Below are positions 46,133 to 48,693 of a DNA stretch of 48,693 bases, piece by piece; position 1 is the stretch's first letter; each line of letters opens with the position of its first letter. The stretch covers positions 1-48,693 of the forward strand of contig CACAQQ010000004.1 of the NCBI GenBank assembly GCA_902534675.1, in the 5' to 3' direction. Under the pieces are notes generated by a model, which saw only the letters and a program-made list of their open reading frames with translations, had not been told where the DNA came from and ran no database searches. This DNA comes from an uncultured Prochlorococcus sp. Its GTDB lineage: Bacteria > Cyanobacteriota > Cyanobacteriia > PCC-6307 > Cyanobiaceae. Made by a program: the position numbers and the translations under genes.

Positions 46133-46161
46133 AAAAGCCCCTTTTCAGGGGCTTTTTTTTT
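46133..46161 (+). terminator. Rho-independent terminator
   Basis: A strong hairpin, aaaagcccc/ggggctttt with a ttttca loop, followed by a run of T. It closes the DUF4278 transcript and separates it from the methyltransferase gene. It is the clearest terminator in the window. Confidence 0.93.
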
Positions 46162-46193
46162 GGGCTATATTTATCGAGAGTCCTTTAAAAAAT

Positions 46194-46988
46194 ATGTCTG
46201 AAAGTTGCTGTAATACAACCACATCTAATAAAGCATCTAATCAATTCGATCATAAAGATGCGATTCAAGAAAGATATGGTTCAGCCGCACTAGAAAAAGA
46301 AAGTTGTCTTTGTACACCAGTTGGGTTTAATCCCGTTTTACTTGAAGCAATTCCTCAAGAGGTTATAGAAAGAGACTATGGATGTGGGGATCCAACTAAA
46401 TATGTTCAAAAAAATGATATAGTCTTAGATCTTGGAAGTGGTAGCGGCAAAAATGCTTTTATTTGTGCCCAAATTGTTGGGAAAGAAGGGAAAGTTATTG
46501 GAGTTGATCAGAATCCTGATATGCTTTCTTTATCTAGATCAGCCTCTAAAGAAGTTACAAAAAATATAGGTTTCAACAATACAGAATTTCTTGAAGGTTC
46601 AATTGAAAAACTTGATAAATTAGATAAAGATTTAAGTCCATTAATCGCCGACAAATCAGTTGATATTATTTTAAGTAATTGCGTTTTAAACTTGGTAAGT
46701 CCAGAATCTAGAAATAACCTTCTAAGAAATATAAAAAGAGTTTTAAACGATAATGGAAGAATTGCAATTAGCGATATTGTCTCTAACAAAAAAGTTCCTT
46801 TAAGATTGCAAAATGATCATGATCTATGGACAGGATGTATTAGTGGAGCATGGTATGAACCAGACTTTATAAGTGACTTTAAAGAACTAGGATTTAAAAA
46901 TTTAGAATTTGCAGAAAGGAGTGCTGAACCTTGGAAAGTAATTGAGGATATAGAATTTAGAACAGTAACTTTAGTAGGCAATATTTAA
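46194..46988 (+). CDS. ArsM-like SAM-dependent methyltransferase
   Basis: A 264-aa class I methyltransferase with the pattern of arsenite methyltransferases: RDYGCGDPTKYVQKNDIVLD leading into motif I DLGSGSGKNAF, SNCVLNLV with a Cys, and LWTGCISGAWY with a second Cys, matching the ArsM NCVxNL and LWxxCxxGA cysteine positions; further cysteines occur at 5, 6, 38 and 40. It ends with FRTVTLVGN. Arsenic methylation is the best guess, given phosphate-poor oceans and arsenate entry, but no other ars gene is adjacent. Confidence 0.8.
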   Translation: MSESCCNTTTSNKASNQFDHKDAIQERYGSAALEKESCLCTPVGFNPVLLEAIPQEVIERDYGCGDPTKYVQKNDIVLDLGSGSGKNAFICAQIVGKEGKVIGVDQNPDMLSLSRSASKEVTKNIGFNNTEFLEGSIEKLDKLDKDLSPLIADKSVDIILSNCVLNLVSPESRNNLLRNIKRVLNDNGRIAISDIVSNKKVPLRLQNDHDLWTGCISGAWYEPDFISDFKELGFKNLEFAERSAEPWKVIEDIEFRTVTLVGNI

Positions 46989-47024
46989 AAAATTAAAGAG
47001 TTTAAAAATATAACTTAAATTTCC

Positions 47025-48206
47025 ATGAGAAATAATCTAAGAGATCAAATACCAGCATTAAAAAATAAGTATTATTTCAACTATGGAGGTCAAGGACCAT
47101 TACCAAAATCTTCTTTAGAAGCCATATTTAAAACGTGGGAAATTATCCAAGATTTAGGACCATTTACTAATAATATGTGGCCTTTTATTTACAAAGAAAT
47201 ATTGACCACAAAAAGGATCATTGCGCAAAAATTAGGTGTAAATTCAAAGAATGTAGCTTTAACCGAGAATATCTCTTCAGGTATGATTTTGCCCTTTTGG
47301 GGAATAAAAGTAGAAGAGGGAGAAGAGCTGTTAATAAGTGACTGTGAACATCCTGGAGTAGTAGCTGCAAGTCGAGAATTTTGTAGAAGAAATAAATTAA
47401 TATTCAAAATTTTGCCGATCCAAAAACTTAAAAATCTAAACGACGAAAATATAATTTTAGAGATTTTGAAAAATCTAAATAGTAAGACTAAGATACTAAT
47501 TATTTCTCATATCTTATGGAATTTTGGATATAAAATTCCTTTAAAACAAATTTCTATCGAATTAAAAAATAATCGAGCAGATTCTTATTTACTTGTTGAT
47601 GGTGCTCAAACCTTTGGGCACATAAATATTGAAAAAGAAGTTTTTTATTCTGACTTATATTCAATAACTTCTCATAAATGGGCATGTGGACCAGAAGGAC
47701 TTGGAGCCATTTATGTCTCAGATAGATTTATTCATGAAACAGATCCAACAATAATTGGTTGGAAATCATTAAAAAAAGAACAAGGCATTTATGAGCCTTC
47801 AGATAATCTTTTTCATGATGATGCAAGGAAGTTTGAAGTAGCTACATCTTGCATTCCTTTACTTGCAGGGCTTCGTAATTCTATAGATCTTTTGGATAAA
47901 GACTGCCATGAAAAAGAAAAAAGCGAAAATATCAAAAGATTAAGTGAGAAACTTTGGGATGAATTAAATCAATTAAAGGGTGTTGAATTAGTTTTAGAAA
48001 AAAAGTACTTAAATGGGATAGTTAGTTTTAATATCGAAAATATTAAAGATAAGGATAAATTTGTAAATAAACTTGGAGAAAAGAAAATTTGGATTAGAGT
48101 TTTAGAAGATCCAAAATGGTTTAGAGCATGCGTACATCAAATGACTACAGAAGCTGAGATTAATTTACTTTCTGAAGAAATTAAAAAATTACCAGGGTAT
48201 TTCTGA
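47025..48206 (+). CDS. Class V aminotransferase, cysteine/cystine lyase-like
   Basis: A 393-aa PLP enzyme of the NifS/SufS fold. The PLP-lysine lies in TSHKWACGPEGLGAIYV, with the phosphate/aromatic contact region LLVDGAQTFGHI upstream. The start (RDQIPALKNKYYFNYGGQGP) resembles the cyanobacterial C-DES cystine lyase (slr2143 type) and isopenicillin-N-epimerase-like proteins more than true cysteine desulfurases. I see no SufS-type active-site cysteine loop near the C-terminus apart from the Cys in FRACVHQMTTEAE. It overlaps the convergent SDR gene by 18 nt. Confidence 0.82.
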   Translation: MRNNLRDQIPALKNKYYFNYGGQGPLPKSSLEAIFKTWEIIQDLGPFTNNMWPFIYKEILTTKRIIAQKLGVNSKNVALTENISSGMILPFWGIKVEEGEELLISDCEHPGVVAASREFCRRNKLIFKILPIQKLKNLNDENIILEILKNLNSKTKILIISHILWNFGYKIPLKQISIELKNNRADSYLLVDGAQTFGHINIEKEVFYSDLYSITSHKWACGPEGLGAIYVSDRFIHETDPTIIGWKSLKKEQGIYEPSDNLFHDDARKFEVATSCIPLLAGLRNSIDLLDKDCHEKEKSENIKRLSEKLWDELNQLKGVELVLEKKYLNGIVSFNIENIKDKDKFVNKLGEKKIWIRVLEDPKWFRACVHQMTTEAEINLLSEEIKKLPGYF

Positions 48207-48693
48207 GCTATCCCAAGCAATAAATTTTCCAGTAGATTCCGGGGATTGATTTTTAATAATATTGATCAAAAATTGGGAGGATTTTTCTTTACTAAATAAT
48301 TTATGTTCTGGAACAAATTTATGAAAAGGTCTAGATAAATCAGTATCTACTGTTCCTGGATGAAGCAATGTGATAGTAGCCTTTGGGAAACGTCTAGCCC
48401 ATTCAATACTTAAAGATTTAAAAAACTGATTTTGCGCAGATTTTGCAGCTCTATATGAATACCAACCTCCAGTTTGATTATCTCCAATGCTACCAACTCT
48501 TGCACTTATACTTGCAAAATTAAAATCCAAATCTTTTGGTATAAATTCTTCAATCGCTTTAGCTAATAAAATAGGAGAAAAGGCGTTTATTGAAAAACTT
48601 TCCATAATATTTTTTTTATCAAGATGTTGTAATCTTTTTTCTGGTTGAAGAGAATCACTATGAAGTCTACCTGTAGCATTAACAACTAGCCTT
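48189..48693 (-). CDS. Short-chain dehydrogenase/reductase, partial
   Basis: The 3' part of an SDR gene that enters from the right edge (about 167 codons visible). The ATG at 48605 is internal; the frame continues upstream with VVNATGRLHSDS, matching the NNAG-type motif. Visible are the catalytic Ser in ASISARVGS, the Y-x3-K pair in YSYRAAKSA, and HPGTVDTDLSRPF, a pattern close to CsgA-like SDRs. Substrate unknown. It ends within the lyase-like gene (18-nt overlap). Confidence 0.88.
   Translation of the reverse strand, partial: RLVVNATGRLHSDSLQPEKRLQHLDKKNIMESFSINAFSPILLAKAIEEFIPKDLDFNFASISARVGSIGDNQTGGWYSYRAAKSAQNQFFKSLSIEWARRFPKATITLLHPGTVDTDLSRPFHKFVPEHKLFSKEKSSQFLINIIKNQSPESTGKFIAWDSSEIPW

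Noticed and set aside
1-48693. Mobile elements, prophage genes or a genomic island
   Set aside because: No transposase, integrase, tRNA-flanked repeat or block of foreign composition is visible; gene content is core picocyanobacterial.

Overview
The window is a compact, AT-rich stretch of cyanobacterial chromosome with essentially no non-coding DNA. The gene set (Rieske protein/cytochrome f, ndhB, chlorophyll synthase, phylloquinone methyltransferase, aa3 oxidase genes, cyAbrB, picocyanobacterial small proteins), the very AT-rich coding sequence, gene ends that touch or overlap, and frequent TTG/GTG starts point to a high-light-type Prochlorococcus. The assignment rests on gene content and style; I could not run a phylogeny. 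I see no rRNA, tRNA, CRISPR array, insertion sequence or prophage.

Layout. 1-4.1 kb: the 3' part of tatC, a DUF3067 gene, petC-petA (cytochrome b6f), lgt and cobM. 4.1-9.8 kb: a RodZ-like HTH membrane protein, ppx, a UbiA-type prenyltransferase for plastoquinone synthesis, an LD-carboxypeptidase, ispD, fabG and an overlooked 59-aa membrane protein. 9.9-11.7 kb: a groES-less groEL with a tandem-repeat Gly/Met tail, ending in a shared bidirectional terminator. 11.7-19.3 kb: on the minus strand ctaA-ctaB-ABC ATPase-ABC permease-small acidic protein, and divergently ctaC-ctaD-ctaE, so the oxidase and its haem A synthesis genes lie back to back.

19.4-27.5 kb: cyAbrB, riboflavin synthase, an aldo/keto reductase with two ferredoxin-type clusters, an orphan solute-binding-like lipoprotein, a CobT-like protein, DUF2232, a small lipoprotein and topA. 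27.7-37.1 kb: ndhB, an ABC ATPase, birA with an unusual substrate loop, a DUF721 protein with a zinc ribbon, menG, hisF, DUF2862 (PetP-like), chlG, a class A penicillin-binding protein and rsmB. 37.1-40 kb: a tight minus-strand operon DUF393-DUF2805-DUF2256-photolyase, plus two small hypothetical genes. 40.1-48.7 kb: trmH, an OppC-type permease, lepA, mqo, a NifU-like scaffold, a riboswitch-controlled DUF4278 peptide, an ArsM-like methyltransferase, a cysteine/cystine lyase-like enzyme and a partial SDR.

Two places stand out. (1) The leader at 45838-45942: a TATAAT box, a GTA-N8-TAC palindrome matching the NtcA consensus, and an RNA fold matching the 'downstream-peptide' (glutamine-II) riboswitch, all ahead of a 57-aa DUF4278 protein. 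This suggests a nitrogen-status switch driving a small regulatory protein. (2) The photolyase operon at 37403-39656: the photolyase belongs to the Fe-S bacterial cryptochrome/photolyase family but appears to lack three of the four cluster cysteines. It is co-transcribed with three small proteins of unknown role, one of them (43 aa, TTG start) easy to miss. Few genes have an obvious Shine-Dalgarno sequence, so several start codons are judgement calls.
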